Shown here one piece after another: positions 7,650 through 15,973 of a DNA stretch of 64,000 nt (within the stretch, counting starts at the first letter, position 1; every line of letters begins with the position of its first letter). The stretch comes from JABMRW01 sp964396965 (GTDB lineage Bacteria > Chloroflexota > Dehalococcoidia > Dehalococcoidales > BS750m-G39), in assembly GCA_964396965.1 (NCBI GenBank), contig CAYNGD010000002.1, positions 50,800 to 114,799 on the forward strand, read 5' to 3'. The position numbers were made by a program, and so were the translations under genes. The notes beneath the pieces were generated by a model. It did no database searches. It worked only from the letters and a program-made list of their open reading frames with translations, and was not told where the DNA came from.

Positions 7650-8345
7650 ATGCCCGCATCTTTGCAACCGGCCTACATCGAAAAGGTGGATGAGCGCGGC
7701 GATATCCAGGTCTGGATTGTGGACGGGGCCTATATTCGCAGCCATATTGACGAGGAGTTCACCAACTTCGGCCAGCACTACCGCTACCCCTATATTCCCA
7801 TAAACGAGTTCTGGATTGACCGTGAAGCCGAGCACGACGAGCGGCAGTTCTTCATTGACCATCTGCTGGTAGAGCACCGGCTCATGGCGGCAGGCATGCC
7901 CTACGAAGAGGCACTGCCCAAAGCCGACCAGCAGGAAAGAAAGGAGCGCCGCCGCGCTGGCGATGTCAGCCGCCTGACCCATCACGGGCAAAAATTACCC
8001 GCCGGAGAGGATGTCCACGAACGGCTCTGGAAGAAGCTGGAGAACGGCGTAAGCGTTTGGGTGGTTAACGGGCGCCTGGTGCGCAGCACGTTTGACATCG
8101 ACTTTACCGAAGGCGGGCACGACTACGTTTATGAGTTCGTACCGGAAAATGAGGTCTGGATTGATGACGCTATTGTAGAGCCAGAGCGGGGCTACGTATT
8201 GCTGCACGAACTTCACGAGCGAAACCGCATGGCCAAAGGCTGGCCCTACAGTAAAGCTCACGCCGAGTCAAGCCACCTGGAATACCACTGCCGCCACCAC
8301 CCCGACGAACTGCACGATAAGCTCACCGCCGAGGACTGGGCTTAG
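7650..8345 (+). CDS. Unknown protein with a duplicated ~85-residue unit
   Basis: Start chosen at ATG 7650 behind GGGAGAAGGAG; an in-frame GTG at 7635 would add five residues. The 231-residue product is two copies of one unit: VWIVDGAYIRSHIDEEFTNF...YIPINEFWID in the first half and VWVVNGRLVRSTFDIDFTEG...FVPENEVWID in the second. Each is followed by an acidic/basic helix with a GMPYEEA or GWPYSKA motif and then charged residues. It is cytosolic, rich in acidic, His and aromatic residues, with no signal peptide or membrane segment. I do not recognise the family. It is divergent from coaE, and codon use resembles the core genes more than the AT-rich genes that follow. Confidence 0.8.
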   Translation: MPASLQPAYIEKVDERGDIQVWIVDGAYIRSHIDEEFTNFGQHYRYPYIPINEFWIDREAEHDERQFFIDHLLVEHRLMAAGMPYEEALPKADQQERKERRRAGDVSRLTHHGQKLPAGEDVHERLWKKLENGVSVWVVNGRLVRSTFDIDFTEGGHDYVYEFVPENEVWIDDAIVEPERGYVLLHELHERNRMAKGWPYSKAHAESSHLEYHCRHHPDELHDKLTAEDWA

Positions 8346-8363
8346 TATTCATTGAGTTTTCGC

Positions 8364-9065
8364 CTATTGCCTTTCTAAAATCTTTTTAGCCTGTTTATAA
8401 CTTATCTCTTTAGAGAGAACCCTGACAATAGGATTTTCTATTTTCCCGAATTCCATGGTAGGGAATTCCCCTAAAATATGAACGTCCTTGCTCTTTGCTA
8501 TCATTTCTAGTATTTGCTCATCTGAGAACTGGTATAACCTTCTGCAGAATGTCTTACCTATGTAGGAGGCAAAGTTTTTTCTCGGTTTCGGTTGCAAAAT
8601 GAGATATATAGGATACTCAGCGATGATTGGGTCAAGCCTTACCGGCACATTAGTCTGTGAAAGTGCTACAAAAATCTCATTTGTGGGGTCTGGATGGCTA
8701 AATACCCCCGTTACTGCTGCCCAAGATGCACCTAATTTAGTAAACAATTCATTAACTTTGTTAGATAGAATCACAAGTAATCCTAAGTCCACTAAGTCAT
8801 TTTGCGATTCTTCCCATGTAAATTTTGATTCTAGGCAAGTAACAGTTATGCCGTCTAGTAGAGATTCAGATTCCTTATCCTTGAGCCAACCGAATAAGAT
8901 GGGAGAATCAAAAAAGAGAGAGAAAATTTTATCTAATGGCTCGCCATATTTCACCCACCTTTCTTCTTGCGACGGATATGGTAAACCAGCGCCAATCTCA
9001 ACAAAGAATATTTTGCGCCAATACCTAAAATCCCCTTTTTGTGCTTCTTTAGTGGTCATACGCAT
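8364..9065 (-). CDS. Unknown 233-residue protein in an AT-rich patch
   Basis: An uninterrupted 233-codon frame beginning MRMTTKEAQKGDFRYWRK; no recognised domain. Mixed alpha/beta composition, no signal peptide or clear membrane segment, several Trp and Phe clusters. Composition is distinctly AT-rich against the surrounding genes, as for the membrane-protein gene just upstream on the same strand (9077-9538). The two are 11 bases apart and likely cotranscribed. They are probably an acquired accessory pair; the function is unknown. Confidence 0.65.
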   Translation of the reverse strand: MRMTTKEAQKGDFRYWRKIFFVEIGAGLPYPSQEERWVKYGEPLDKIFSLFFDSPILFGWLKDKESESLLDGITVTCLESKFTWEESQNDLVDLGLLVILSNKVNELFTKLGASWAAVTGVFSHPDPTNEIFVALSQTNVPVRLDPIIAEYPIYLILQPKPRKNFASYIGKTFCRRLYQFSDEQILEMIAKSKDVHILGEFPTMEFGKIENPIVRVLSKEISYKQAKKILERQ

Positions 9066-9076
9066 AATTCGCCCCC

Positions 9077-9538
9077 TTACCTCTTTTTAGATTTTGGCTT
9101 GTTCCACCAATGGATAAATCTTACGATTTTTGACTTATTCCATTGGGTTTCTAGTTCTTTTGTATTTTCTAGGAGTTCTTTAATTGATTTCTTGTTTAAT
9201 TTGCCCCTATTTGCTTCTCGCAATAATGGTAGTAGTTTGCTCAGTGCATTATCAATACGATTAGTGGTTGGAGTAGCAAGCCCAACCCGTAAAATCATTC
9301 CGAAAAACAAACCTAACATCACAGGAACACTTACCCCAGCAAACAAAATTAATATTACGCTTAGCATAGCATAAAACATATTAAGAGAGAGACGACCAAA
9401 AAGTGTAGTTATGATAACTACAGCTAGGGCGACTAGAGTAAGTATTACGAATGCTCTCCCTAGCCCCTTGCCCCACTTTTCACCGAATAAGCTAATCATT
9501 ATTTTTACCAACTCGGGTATTTCCGTAATATTTGCCAC
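9077..9538 (-). CDS. Small membrane protein with cytosolic C-terminal helix
   Basis: GTG start at 9538 behind a strong site (GGAGGT, five bases away). Two hydrophobic segments, about residues 28-48 and 52-85, predict a two- or three-helix membrane anchor. A charged, probably helical tail of about 65 residues rich in Lys, Asn and Leu follows. No family recognised. First gene of the AT-rich pair. Confidence 0.65.
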   Translation of the reverse strand: MANITEIPELVKIMISLFGEKWGKGLGRAFVILTLVALAVVIITTLFGRLSLNMFYAMLSVILILFAGVSVPVMLGLFFGMILRVGLATPTTNRIDNALSKLLPLLREANRGKLNKKSIKELLENTKELETQWNKSKIVRFIHWWNKPKSKKR

Positions 9539-9653
9539 ACTGCACCTCCATAGAATATAGAGATGCAGTTATTCTATCACCTCTCACCGTAGACAGCCAT
9601 AGATTCATTAGAGCAAAAAGTTGGCTCAAGCCCCAGTTCATTATAGGGTGTCT

Positions 9654-9680
9654 AAGAGGGGCGTCCGCCCCTCTTTTTTT
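9654..9680 (+). terminator. Strong hairpin with T-run
   Basis: Stem AAGAGGGGC / GCCCCTCTT (9654-9662, 9667-9675) with loop GTCC and seven T's. Oriented for the forward strand, but no forward gene lies within 1.3 kb upstream, so it may end an unseen short transcript or insulate the AmmeMemoRadiSam operon. Confidence 0.55.
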
Positions 9681-9685
9681 ATCCT

Positions 9686-9710
9686 CCCCCTCCTTTAGCA
9701 AAGGAGGGGG
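9686..9710. repeat. Palindrome CCCCCTCCTTT-AGC-AAAGGAGGGGG
   Basis: Eleven-base perfect stem with an AGC loop, followed by ACTAAGGGGGTGG. Similar in design to the hairpin at 63383 (12-base stem, GAT loop). Probably a repetitive extragenic palindrome rather than a gene. Confidence 0.6.
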
Positions 9711-9817
9711 ACTAAGGGGGTGGATTTAAGACCGCAAAGGGGGTGAGGGTGATAAATATATCCTATGGGGTGTGATTGACTTGAACGGGGTGCTATAATT
9801 AAACATAGAGGTGCATT

Positions 9818-10858
9818 ATGCACCAGGCAATGCTCTATGATAGGCTGCCCGGCTCCAGGGTGAAGTGTGGCGTCTGCCAGTGGCGCTGCCGGATAGCTCC
9901 GGGTAGGTTCGGCGTCTGCCGGGTCTACCAGAACCGCGATGGCACCCTCTATAACCTTAACTACGCCAGGGCATCCTCGGTAGCGGTTGACCCCATCGAA
10001 AAAAAGCCCCTCTTCCACTTCTACCCTGGCAGCCTGGCCTTCTCCATAGGGGGGTGGGGCTGCAACTTCCACTGCCAGGACTGCCAGAACTGGGAAATCT
10101 CCTGCCCGGTGGACAACGAACCGTGGGCCGGCTCCCGGGAAGTTACTCCTGAGGCGGCCGTGGAACTGGCCAAACAACACCAGTGCCAGGGCATCGCCTG
10201 GACCTACAACGAGCCCACCATCTGGTTCGAGTATACCCTCGACTCGGCCAGGCTGGCCAAAAAGAACGGCCTTTACACCGTCTATGTGACCAACGGCTAC
10301 ATGACCCCGGAGGCACTGGACACCATCGGCCCCTACCTTGATGCCTGGCGGGTCGATGTCAAGGGCTTCAGCGACGCCTTCTACCAGAAGCTGGCCAGAA
10401 TACACCACTGGCGGGGGATACTGGAGGTCGCCCAGCGGGCCAAGGACAAGTGGCAGATGCACGTTGAGGTGGTGACCAATATCATACCCACCATGAACGA
10501 CGACGATGAGCAGCTTACCGGCATCGCCAACTGGATAAGGGAGGCACTGGGCGAGCTTACCCCCTGGCACGTGACCCGCTTCTACCCCCACCACCTCATG
10601 GCCGACCTGCCCCCCACCCCGATAGCCACCCTGGAGCACGCCTATGACATCGGGAAAAAGGCCGGGCTCAAGTTCGTCTATGCCGGCAACGTCCCCGGCC
10701 ACGCCAGCGAAAGCACCGTCTGCTATAAATGCCACAATACTGTTGTCAAGCGGCTCGGCTACCAGACCGAGGTGGTCGGCCTGAATGGCTCCAGGTGCCG
10801 GTTCTGCGGGGCGGAGCTAAACTTCAGGACGGAGGCCGCGGAGGAGGGGAAAAAATGA
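9818..10858 (+). CDS. amrS: AmmeMemoRadiSam system radical SAM enzyme (AmrS)
   Basis: 346 residues with a radical SAM cluster motif CNFHCQDC at about residues 82-89 (CxxxCxxC), preceded by FSIGGWG and an N-terminal cysteine region (CGVCQWRCRI). A C-terminal zinc-ribbon-like pair, CYKCHN and CRFCGAEL, closes the protein. It belongs to the family related to pyruvate formate-lyase activases. The reaction of the AmmeMemoRadiSam system is not firmly known. The start follows GAGGTGC at normal spacing and an extended -10 TGCTATAAT at 9791-9799. It overlaps the next gene by four bases (ATGA). Confidence 0.93.
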   Translation: MHQAMLYDRLPGSRVKCGVCQWRCRIAPGRFGVCRVYQNRDGTLYNLNYARASSVAVDPIEKKPLFHFYPGSLAFSIGGWGCNFHCQDCQNWEISCPVDNEPWAGSREVTPEAAVELAKQHQCQGIAWTYNEPTIWFEYTLDSARLAKKNGLYTVYVTNGYMTPEALDTIGPYLDAWRVDVKGFSDAFYQKLARIHHWRGILEVAQRAKDKWQMHVEVVTNIIPTMNDDDEQLTGIANWIREALGELTPWHVTRFYPHHLMADLPPTPIATLEHAYDIGKKAGLKFVYAGNVPGHASESTVCYKCHNTVVKRLGYQTEVVGLNGSRCRFCGAELNFRTEAAEEGKK

Positions 10859-11670
10859 TAAGGAAGGCCTTTGCCGCCGGGCAGTTCTACCCGGGCTCAG
10901 CCTCGGAGATACGGAAAATGATGGCGGCGCTGATTGACCAGAAAGCCAGAAAGGAGGCGGCCGTCGGCCTGCTCATGCCCCACGCCGGTTATCCTTACTC
11001 CGGGCCGGTGGCCGGGGCAACCATCTCCAGGGTCAAGCTGGGGGACACCTTTATTATCATCGGGCCCAGCCATACCGGCCTGGGCCAGCCCTACAGCATA
11101 ATGCCCGAGGGCAGCTGGCAGACACCCCTGGGAGAGGTGGAGATTGACTCCGAGCTGGGCGAAAAGCTCCTGGCTTTCTCCGACTACCTGAAAGAGGACG
11201 CCGGCGCCCACCTCTACGAGCACGCCGTCGAGGTGCAGATTCCCTTCCTGCAGTACCTCAAGCCGGAGATTAAGATAGTGCCCATCATCCTGGCCTATGC
11301 CCCCGCTGAAGTCTATAAGGCCATCGGGCGGGATATCGCCCGGGCCATCAAGGAGTCCAATAGTAAGGCGGTGATTATCGCCTCGGGGGATATGACCCAC
11401 TACGAGCCGCAGAAAATCGCCGAGGCGAAGGACAAACAGGCCATCAAGGCCATGCTCAAACTCGACGAGGACGAACTGACCCGGCGCTACCAGGAGCTGG
11501 AGATATCGATGTGCGCCTACGGCCCGGCGGTCTGTCTCATCTCGGCGGCTAAAGAGCTGGGGGCCACCGGGGCGGAGCTGGTCAGATACCAGACCAGCGG
11601 CGATACCACCGGCGACTACTCCAGCGTGGTGGGCTATGCCGGCATAATAATCAAGGGCGGAGGTGGCTAG
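10855..11670 (+). CDS. amrB: AmmeMemoRadiSam system protein B (Memo family)
   Basis: Start at ATG 10855, overlapping the amrS stop; the longer upstream frame is discarded because the family begins MIRKAFAAGQFYPG. 271 residues with the Memo signatures: MPHAGYPYSGPVA near residue 40, a central HAVEVQIPFLQY, and SGDMTHY near residue 180. Memo proteins resemble extradiol dioxygenases and can bind metal through the conserved histidines. Substrate unknown. It is the middle gene of the three-gene set. Confidence 0.94.
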   Translation: MIRKAFAAGQFYPGSASEIRKMMAALIDQKARKEAAVGLLMPHAGYPYSGPVAGATISRVKLGDTFIIIGPSHTGLGQPYSIMPEGSWQTPLGEVEIDSELGEKLLAFSDYLKEDAGAHLYEHAVEVQIPFLQYLKPEIKIVPIILAYAPAEVYKAIGRDIARAIKESNSKAVIIASGDMTHYEPQKIAEAKDKQAIKAMLKLDEDELTRRYQELEISMCAYGPAVCLISAAKELGATGAELVRYQTSGDTTGDYSSVVGYAGIIIKGGGG

Positions 11671-12174
11671 ATGCACCCGCTGGTGAGACTGGCCAAGCGG
11701 ACCGTGGAGGGCTACGTCAGGAAGGGGAAGACCGTCCCACCCAAGCGGCTTACCCCCGAGATGAAGGCCAGGGCGGGCGTCTTCGTCTCCATCCACAAGG
11801 GCGGCGAGCTGAGGGGCTGTATCGGCACCATCGAGCCGCAGATGGCCAACGTGGCCGAGGAGATTATGGTCAACGCCATTTCTTCGGCGACCCGAGACCC
11901 CCGCTTCTACCCCATAACCGCCGACGAGCTTGCCGAGCTGGAATACAGCGTGGACGTGCTGACCGAGCCGGAGCCGGTCAAGGGCCGGGAGCAGCTCGAC
12001 CCCAAGCGCTACGGGGTCATCGTTCAGTGCGGGGGGCGCAAGGGCCTGCTCCTGCCCGACCTGGAGGGGGTGGATAGCGTTGACTATCAGATTGACATCT
12101 GCTGCCAGAAGGCGGGCATAGCCCCTGAAGAGCCGGTGAAGCTCTACCGCTTTGAGGTGAAGAGGTATAAATAA
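11671..12174 (+). CDS. amrA: AmmeMemoRadiSam system protein A (AMMECR1 domain)
   Basis: 167 residues covering a complete AMMECR1 domain: the hallmark LRGCIGTIEP near residue 46, SSATRDPRFYPI, and the C-terminal YRFEVKRYK. It starts immediately after the amrB stop, with GGAGGTGG just upstream. The three genes form one operon with no spacing, supporting a shared and still undefined enzymatic role. After this operon comes an AT-rich 344-base gap. Confidence 0.94.
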   Translation: MHPLVRLAKRTVEGYVRKGKTVPPKRLTPEMKARAGVFVSIHKGGELRGCIGTIEPQMANVAEEIMVNAISSATRDPRFYPITADELAELEYSVDVLTEPEPVKGREQLDPKRYGVIVQCGGRKGLLLPDLEGVDSVDYQIDICCQKAGIAPEEPVKLYRFEVKRYK

Positions 12175-12465
12175 ATACAGCGCCACCTCACTAGTTAACA
12201 AGCCTCTCAGGTCATATCCACAACACCACAATTCCAAGTTTTATAGTATATTGCAATATTTATTTTTATAGCTGTTTTAAGGTTATCTCTCTTACGATAC
12301 TATTTTTTAGTATAGAGAAGTTGCACAATTTCCAACATATTATAACCTAAATAATCCTAAAATCAAACCGAATAAACGGCCAAAGCAGCAATATGCCAAT
12401 AGTGAGATACCTATTATAATTATCTCAAGAAGTTAATGAAACTCGCATTTTGGGACAAATAGGGC
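12175..12465. other. AT-rich gap with small inverted repeats, no gene seen
   Basis: No open frame with a ribosome site on either strand. It holds short palindromes, ATACT-N7-AGTAT around 12296-12312 and GAGATA-N11-TATCTC around 12403-12425, that could be operators for the winged-helix genes downstream. Confidence 0.4.
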
Positions 12466-12494
12466 TTGACAAGTGATATTTTTTGTACTATACT
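12466..12494 (+). promoter_or_regulatory. Promoter of the winged-helix gene pair
   Basis: Perfect -35 TTGACA (12466-12471), 17-base spacer, TATACT (12489-12494). It covers the first codons of the longest possible frame, which fixes the start of the next gene at ATG 12519. Confidence 0.75.
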
Positions 12495-12518
12495 ATGAAA
12501 AAAGTGGGGGGGTGTTAT

Positions 12519-12917
12519 ATGAGTAACCAGTTAGACGAACTCTTCGTAAGTGGTAAAGAGATAGATCAAGAACTTGTTGTCAAGATCCTTTCGCCTTTCC
12601 TTAAGATTGACCTAAACTCGTGTACTATTGTACCAAATGAAAAATGGCTAGAGTTAAACAATGAGCTAAAAATAATCCTATTCCTAGTAGCACGTAAGGC
12701 CATGAAATATCGTGGTCTAGCCATTGATAGCGAGGGAGTACTTCCTTCTGAAGTAGAAAAGGAGACAGGGATAAAAGGCGGCTCTCTTCGCCCCAAACTC
12801 AAGCAGCTTCTTGAACAAAGAATCATCAGTAAGACAGACGGCGGGAGGTACATAGTACCAAATTATTCGCTAACTAAGATCAAGACAATGATAAATACGT
12901 GGATGAAGGAGGATTAA
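12519..12917 (+). CDS. Winged-helix-like protein, first of a pair
   Basis: 132 residues from ATG 12519 (MSNQLDELFVSG), preceded by GGGGGGTGTTAT. An upstream in-frame ATG at 12483 lies inside the promoter. The C-terminal half reads like a winged helix: a helical stretch, SEVEKETGIKGGSLRPKLKQL as turn and recognition helix, then the wing ISKTDGGRYIVPNY. No catalytic motif. AT-rich, with two bases between it and the next gene. It probably binds DNA or another protein, but no named family is recognised. Confidence 0.7.
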   Translation: MSNQLDELFVSGKEIDQELVVKILSPFLKIDLNSCTIVPNEKWLELNNELKIILFLVARKAMKYRGLAIDSEGVLPSEVEKETGIKGGSLRPKLKQLLEQRIISKTDGGRYIVPNYSLTKIKTMINTWMKED

Positions 12918-12918
12918 G

Positions 12919-13380
12919 ATGAATAGCGAAGAACTCAAGAAAAAAATAGATGAGGCTATAGAAATTACGCAAGATATTGATGAACAATACAAAAGTGCAG
13001 CGTTTCAGGTTATCCTTCAGAAGCTAATAGGAGGAGAAACGCTCGCTACGAAAGAAGATTTAACTGCTCCAGTCACCTTGAAAGGAAGGCAGGCAAATGA
13101 GTTTTTGGCTCTACTTGATGTCCGTTCGCAACTAGACCAACTCGAAGCAATTGCTTATTACTTCTTAAAATCAGGTCAGGAATCTGTTACGAGAGCAGAA
13201 ATCGTAGATACTCTAAGTAAAGCTAGACTGCCTAGACCTAAAAACCTTTCTGACGTAATAGGTAGGTGCATAAGAAGAGGCCATATAGTTGAGGCCACTG
13301 AACCAAAAGATGGTCAGAAAGCATTACAAATAACAATTAAGGGAGAGAAATATATCGAAGGCAAATTAAAACCTGAATAA
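12919..13380 (+). CDS. Winged-helix-like protein, second of a pair
   Basis: 153 residues. An N-terminal charged helical region (to about residue 60) is followed by a predicted helix-turn-helix: QLEAIAYYFLKSGQESVTRAEI, VDTLSKARLPRPKNLSDVIGR and a wing ending ALQITIKGEKYIEGKL. The overall layout matches the preceding protein, so both may come from one ancestral fold. Cotranscribed with 12519 from the promoter at 12466. No known family assigned. AT-rich composition suggests an acquired pair. Confidence 0.68.
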   Translation: MNSEELKKKIDEAIEITQDIDEQYKSAAFQVILQKLIGGETLATKEDLTAPVTLKGRQANEFLALLDVRSQLDQLEAIAYYFLKSGQESVTRAEIVDTLSKARLPRPKNLSDVIGRCIRRGHIVEATEPKDGQKALQITIKGEKYIEGKLKPE

Positions 13381-13438
13381 ATAGTGAGTCCGAAAGGGAC
13401 TTTATCCCTCATGGGGCGGCGGGGCGAGAAAGGCTTAG

Positions 13439-13503
13439 AAGCGCAGCTTATGTGGGCGGGCGGGTATGGGACGAAAATACTGGTTGAAAAGCGGGGTTCA
13501 CCT
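13439..13503 (+). repeat. Dispersed hairpin/G-quadruplex repeat, copy C
   Basis: Hairpin AAGC-GCA-GCTT (13439-13449) then four G-triplets with loops C, C, TAT (13454-13470), followed by ACGAAAATACTGGTTGAAAA. Shares TTAGAAGCGCAGCTTATG exactly with the copy at 41779. Confidence 0.75.
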
Positions 13504-13535
13504 TAATAATATAGTATAATAAGAGCGGCTCTAAA

Positions 13536-13874
13536 ATGTCTCTCAAGCTATTTATGGTCATCCTGATAGCCGCCGGCATCATCGCTGGCTTAATCGGCGT
13601 GTTCCTCACCAACTTCGCCCTGATTGTGGCCGGGGCCATCCTGATGACCATCCCCATTATCCTCAAAACAATAAACGACATGATACTAGAAGAGTGGATA
13701 CTGGCCTTTTTCGAGGGCCTGGGCATCGCCGCCATCGCCTTCCTCTATGTCTGGACCTCGATTATCACCAGCGGCATGGCCGCCAGCGTTATCGACAGTC
13801 CGGTGCTCTGGGTGGTGGGAGGGGTGGGGGTCATCCAGCTGCTCCTCTTCCTCTTCGTCTTCCGGGCCGACTAA
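13536..13874 (+). CDS. Small four-helix membrane protein, unknown function
   Basis: 112 residues, nearly all hydrophobic: membrane segments at about residues 5-25, 28-46, 57-80 and 86-110, with short polar links (KTINDMILEEW). No signal-peptide cleavage site, cofactor motif or recognised family. A TATAAT lies at 13514 but no good -35 or ribosome site is obvious. It precedes rarA by 61 bases and may be transcribed with it. Confidence 0.7.
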   Translation: MSLKLFMVILIAAGIIAGLIGVFLTNFALIVAGAILMTIPIILKTINDMILEEWILAFFEGLGIAAIAFLYVWTSIITSGMAASVIDSPVLWVVGGVGVIQLLLFLFVFRAD

Positions 13875-13935
13875 CTATTGGGGGCGGAGTAGATAAAATC
13901 CAGCGTTTAGAGTAAAGTATTAAGGTAAAATAAAG

Positions 13936-15294
13936 ATGGACATGTTCGAGCGCCAGTTTGACGAACAAAAGAGGCGGGACGCCCCCCTGGCCGCCCGCAT
14001 GAGGCCAGCCGCCCTGCACGCCTTCGTCGGGCAGGAGCACCTGCTGGGCAAGGGGCACGTAATAAGAAAAGCCATCGAAGCCGGTCAGGTGCCCTCTATC
14101 ATCCTCTGGGGGCCGCCGGGCAGCGGCAAGACCACCATGGCCTATGTCATCGCCAACTCAACCGAGGCCCACTTCAGCCCGGTAAGCGCCGTCAGCGCCG
14201 GCGTGGCCGACCTGCGGCGGATAATCGAGGAGGCCAAGGAGCGCGCCAAGCTCTACCAGCAGAAGACGATACTGTTTATCGACGAGATTCACCGCTTCAA
14301 CAAGGCCCAGCAGGACGCCATCCTGCCCTACGTTGAGGACGGCACCGTCACCCTCATCGGGGCCACCACCGAAAACCCCTCCTTCGAGGTAATCTCACCC
14401 CTGCTGTCACGCTGCCAGGTGCTCGCCCTCAAACCGCTCGACGAGAATGAAATCCGGGTCATCATCAACCGGGCCCTCCATGACGACCTCAACGGCCTGG
14501 GCAAGATGAACGTCGAGCTGGAAGACGATGCCCTGCTCCACCTCATCAACATGTCCAACAAGGACGCCCGGGTGGCCCTTAACGCCATGGAGATAGCCGC
14601 CCTGACCACCCTCCCCGACGATGAGGGCAAGAGGCATATCTCGCTGCCGACCATCGAGGACGCCATCCAGCACCGCGCCCTGCCCTACGACAAAGAAGGT
14701 GAACACCACTACAACCTCATCTCCGCCCTGCACAAGTCATTGCGGGGCTCCGACCCCAACGCCTCCCTCTACTGGCTGGCCCGCATGCTCGAGTCCGGCG
14801 AAGACCCCCTCTACATCGCCCGGCGGCTGGTGCGCTTCGCCTCGGAGGACGTGGGCATGGCCGACCCCCAGGCGCTGGTCATCACCGTGGCCGCCCAGCA
14901 GGCGGTCCACTTCATCGGCATGCCCGAGGGCAACCTGGCCCTGGCCGAGGCCGCGGTCTATTTGGCCACCGCCCCCAAGAGCAACTCGCTCTACATGGCC
15001 TACTCGCAGGTGGAGGAGGAAATCAAGAAGGGGCCGGTGGAGGCGGTGCCGCTGCACCTGCGCAACCCGGTGACGCCGCTGATGGGCAAGATGGGCTACG
15101 GCAAGGGCTACAAGTACGCCCACAACTACCCGGGGCACATCGTCCAGCAGCAGTATCTGCCCAACTCCCTTCAGGGCCGGCAGTACTACAACCCCAGCGA
15201 CCAGGGCTACGAGCATCAGGTGGCCGACCAGCTCAAGGCCTGGCTGAAGAGCATCAGCCCGCCCAAAGAGACCAAGAGGAAAAGGCCGGATTGA
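13936..15294 (+). CDS. rarA: RarA/MgsA, replication-associated recombination ATPase
   Basis: 452 residues. AAA+ ATPase of the clamp-loader group: N-terminal LAARMRPAALHAFVGQEHL, Walker A GPPGSGKTT at about 58-66, Walker B LFIDEIHRFNKAQQD near 114, sensor 1 GATTENPSFE, arginine finger in LLSRC. The C-terminal domain has the MgsA-type YWLARMLESGEDP...RRLVRFASEDVG segment. It acts at stalled replication forks. The next gene's TTG start overlaps its stop (TTGA), so the two are coupled. Confidence 0.95.
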   Translation: MDMFERQFDEQKRRDAPLAARMRPAALHAFVGQEHLLGKGHVIRKAIEAGQVPSIILWGPPGSGKTTMAYVIANSTEAHFSPVSAVSAGVADLRRIIEEAKERAKLYQQKTILFIDEIHRFNKAQQDAILPYVEDGTVTLIGATTENPSFEVISPLLSRCQVLALKPLDENEIRVIINRALHDDLNGLGKMNVELEDDALLHLINMSNKDARVALNAMEIAALTTLPDDEGKRHISLPTIEDAIQHRALPYDKEGEHHYNLISALHKSLRGSDPNASLYWLARMLESGEDPLYIARRLVRFASEDVGMADPQALVITVAAQQAVHFIGMPEGNLALAEAAVYLATAPKSNSLYMAYSQVEEEIKKGPVEAVPLHLRNPVTPLMGKMGYGKGYKYAHNYPGHIVQQQYLPNSLQGRQYYNPSDQGYEHQVADQLKAWLKSISPPKETKRKRPD

Positions 15295-15923
15295 AGCGGC
15301 TCCACATCAGCTCCCCCTCCGGCGAGCTAGAGCTAGAAGGGGCCTGGCACCTCCCCGATAGTGAAGGTCATCTGCCGGCGGTCATCGTCTGCCACCCCCA
15401 CCCCCTCTACGGCGGCAGTATGTCGGCCAACGTCGTCTTTTATCTCTGCCAGGCGCTGGCCGGGGCCGGTATTGCCGCCCTGCGCTTTAACTTCCGGGGG
15501 GTGGGCAAAAGCCAAGGAAGGTTCGGCGGGGGTAAGCTCGAGCAGGAAGACGTCCGGGCGGCGCTGGACTTCGTTCTGGCCACCGAAAATATCGACCATC
15601 AGAGAATCGGGCTGGCCGGCTATTCCTTCGGCGGGGGTGTGGCTGCGGCGGTGGCGGTGGGGGAGGAGAGGATAAAGATGCTGGCGCTGGTATCGCCGGC
15701 CCTCATGGAAAGCGGCGAGCAGCTAAAAGAATATATAAAACCAAAGTTTATCATCATCGGCGAGAATGACGACGTCATAGCCCAACAGGAGCTACGAGAG
15801 CTTTTCGAGGAAATGCCCGAACCGAAGCGGTATGAGGTTATTACCGGTGCCGATCACTTCTGGGAGGGGTTCGTTGATGTGGTGGCCGATAAGGTGGCCG
15901 GGTTCTTTAAGGAAGCACTATAA
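15291..15923 (+). CDS. Alpha/beta hydrolase
   Basis: 210 residues from TTG 15291, overlapping the rarA stop by four bases. The family core is clear: oxyanion region VCHPHPLYGGSM near residue 34, nucleophile elbow GYSFGGG near residue 107, acid in the FIIIGENDDV loop near 160 and catalytic His in ITGADHFWEG near 185. This is the short, lid-less type often called YceI/dienelactone-hydrolase-like serine hydrolase. Substrate unknown; no signal peptide, so cytosolic. Confidence 0.88.
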   Translation: MKRLHISSPSGELELEGAWHLPDSEGHLPAVIVCHPHPLYGGSMSANVVFYLCQALAGAGIAALRFNFRGVGKSQGRFGGGKLEQEDVRAALDFVLATENIDHQRIGLAGYSFGGGVAAAVAVGEERIKMLALVSPALMESGEQLKEYIKPKFIIIGENDDVIAQQELRELFEEMPEPKRYEVITGADHFWEGFVDVVADKVAGFFKEAL

Positions 15924-15933
15924 ACGGGACGGG

Positions 15934-15962
15934 TTGACATATAATTTTCCACCCTCTATACT
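15934..15962 (+). promoter_or_regulatory. Promoter of tRNA-fMet
   Basis: Perfect -35 TTGACA (15934-15939), 17-base spacer, -10 TATACT (15957-15962). Expected start about five bases before the mature tRNA 5' end. Confidence 0.8.
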
Positions 15963-15973
15963 GTAGGGGCTGA

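Noticed and set aside
9550..9650. A tRNA or structured RNA ahead of the 9654 hairpin
   Set aside because: No cloverleaf or consistent pairing could be drawn; only the terminator-like hairpin is clear.
9695..10735. Reverse frame of 346 codons
   Set aside because: Antisense of amrS, which has a complete radical SAM motif and ribosome site.
10897..12237. Reverse frame of 446 codons
   Set aside because: Antisense of amrB and amrA; no family features.
12483..12518. ATG 12483 as start of the winged-helix gene
   Set aside because: It overlaps the promoter -10 and would not be transcribed.
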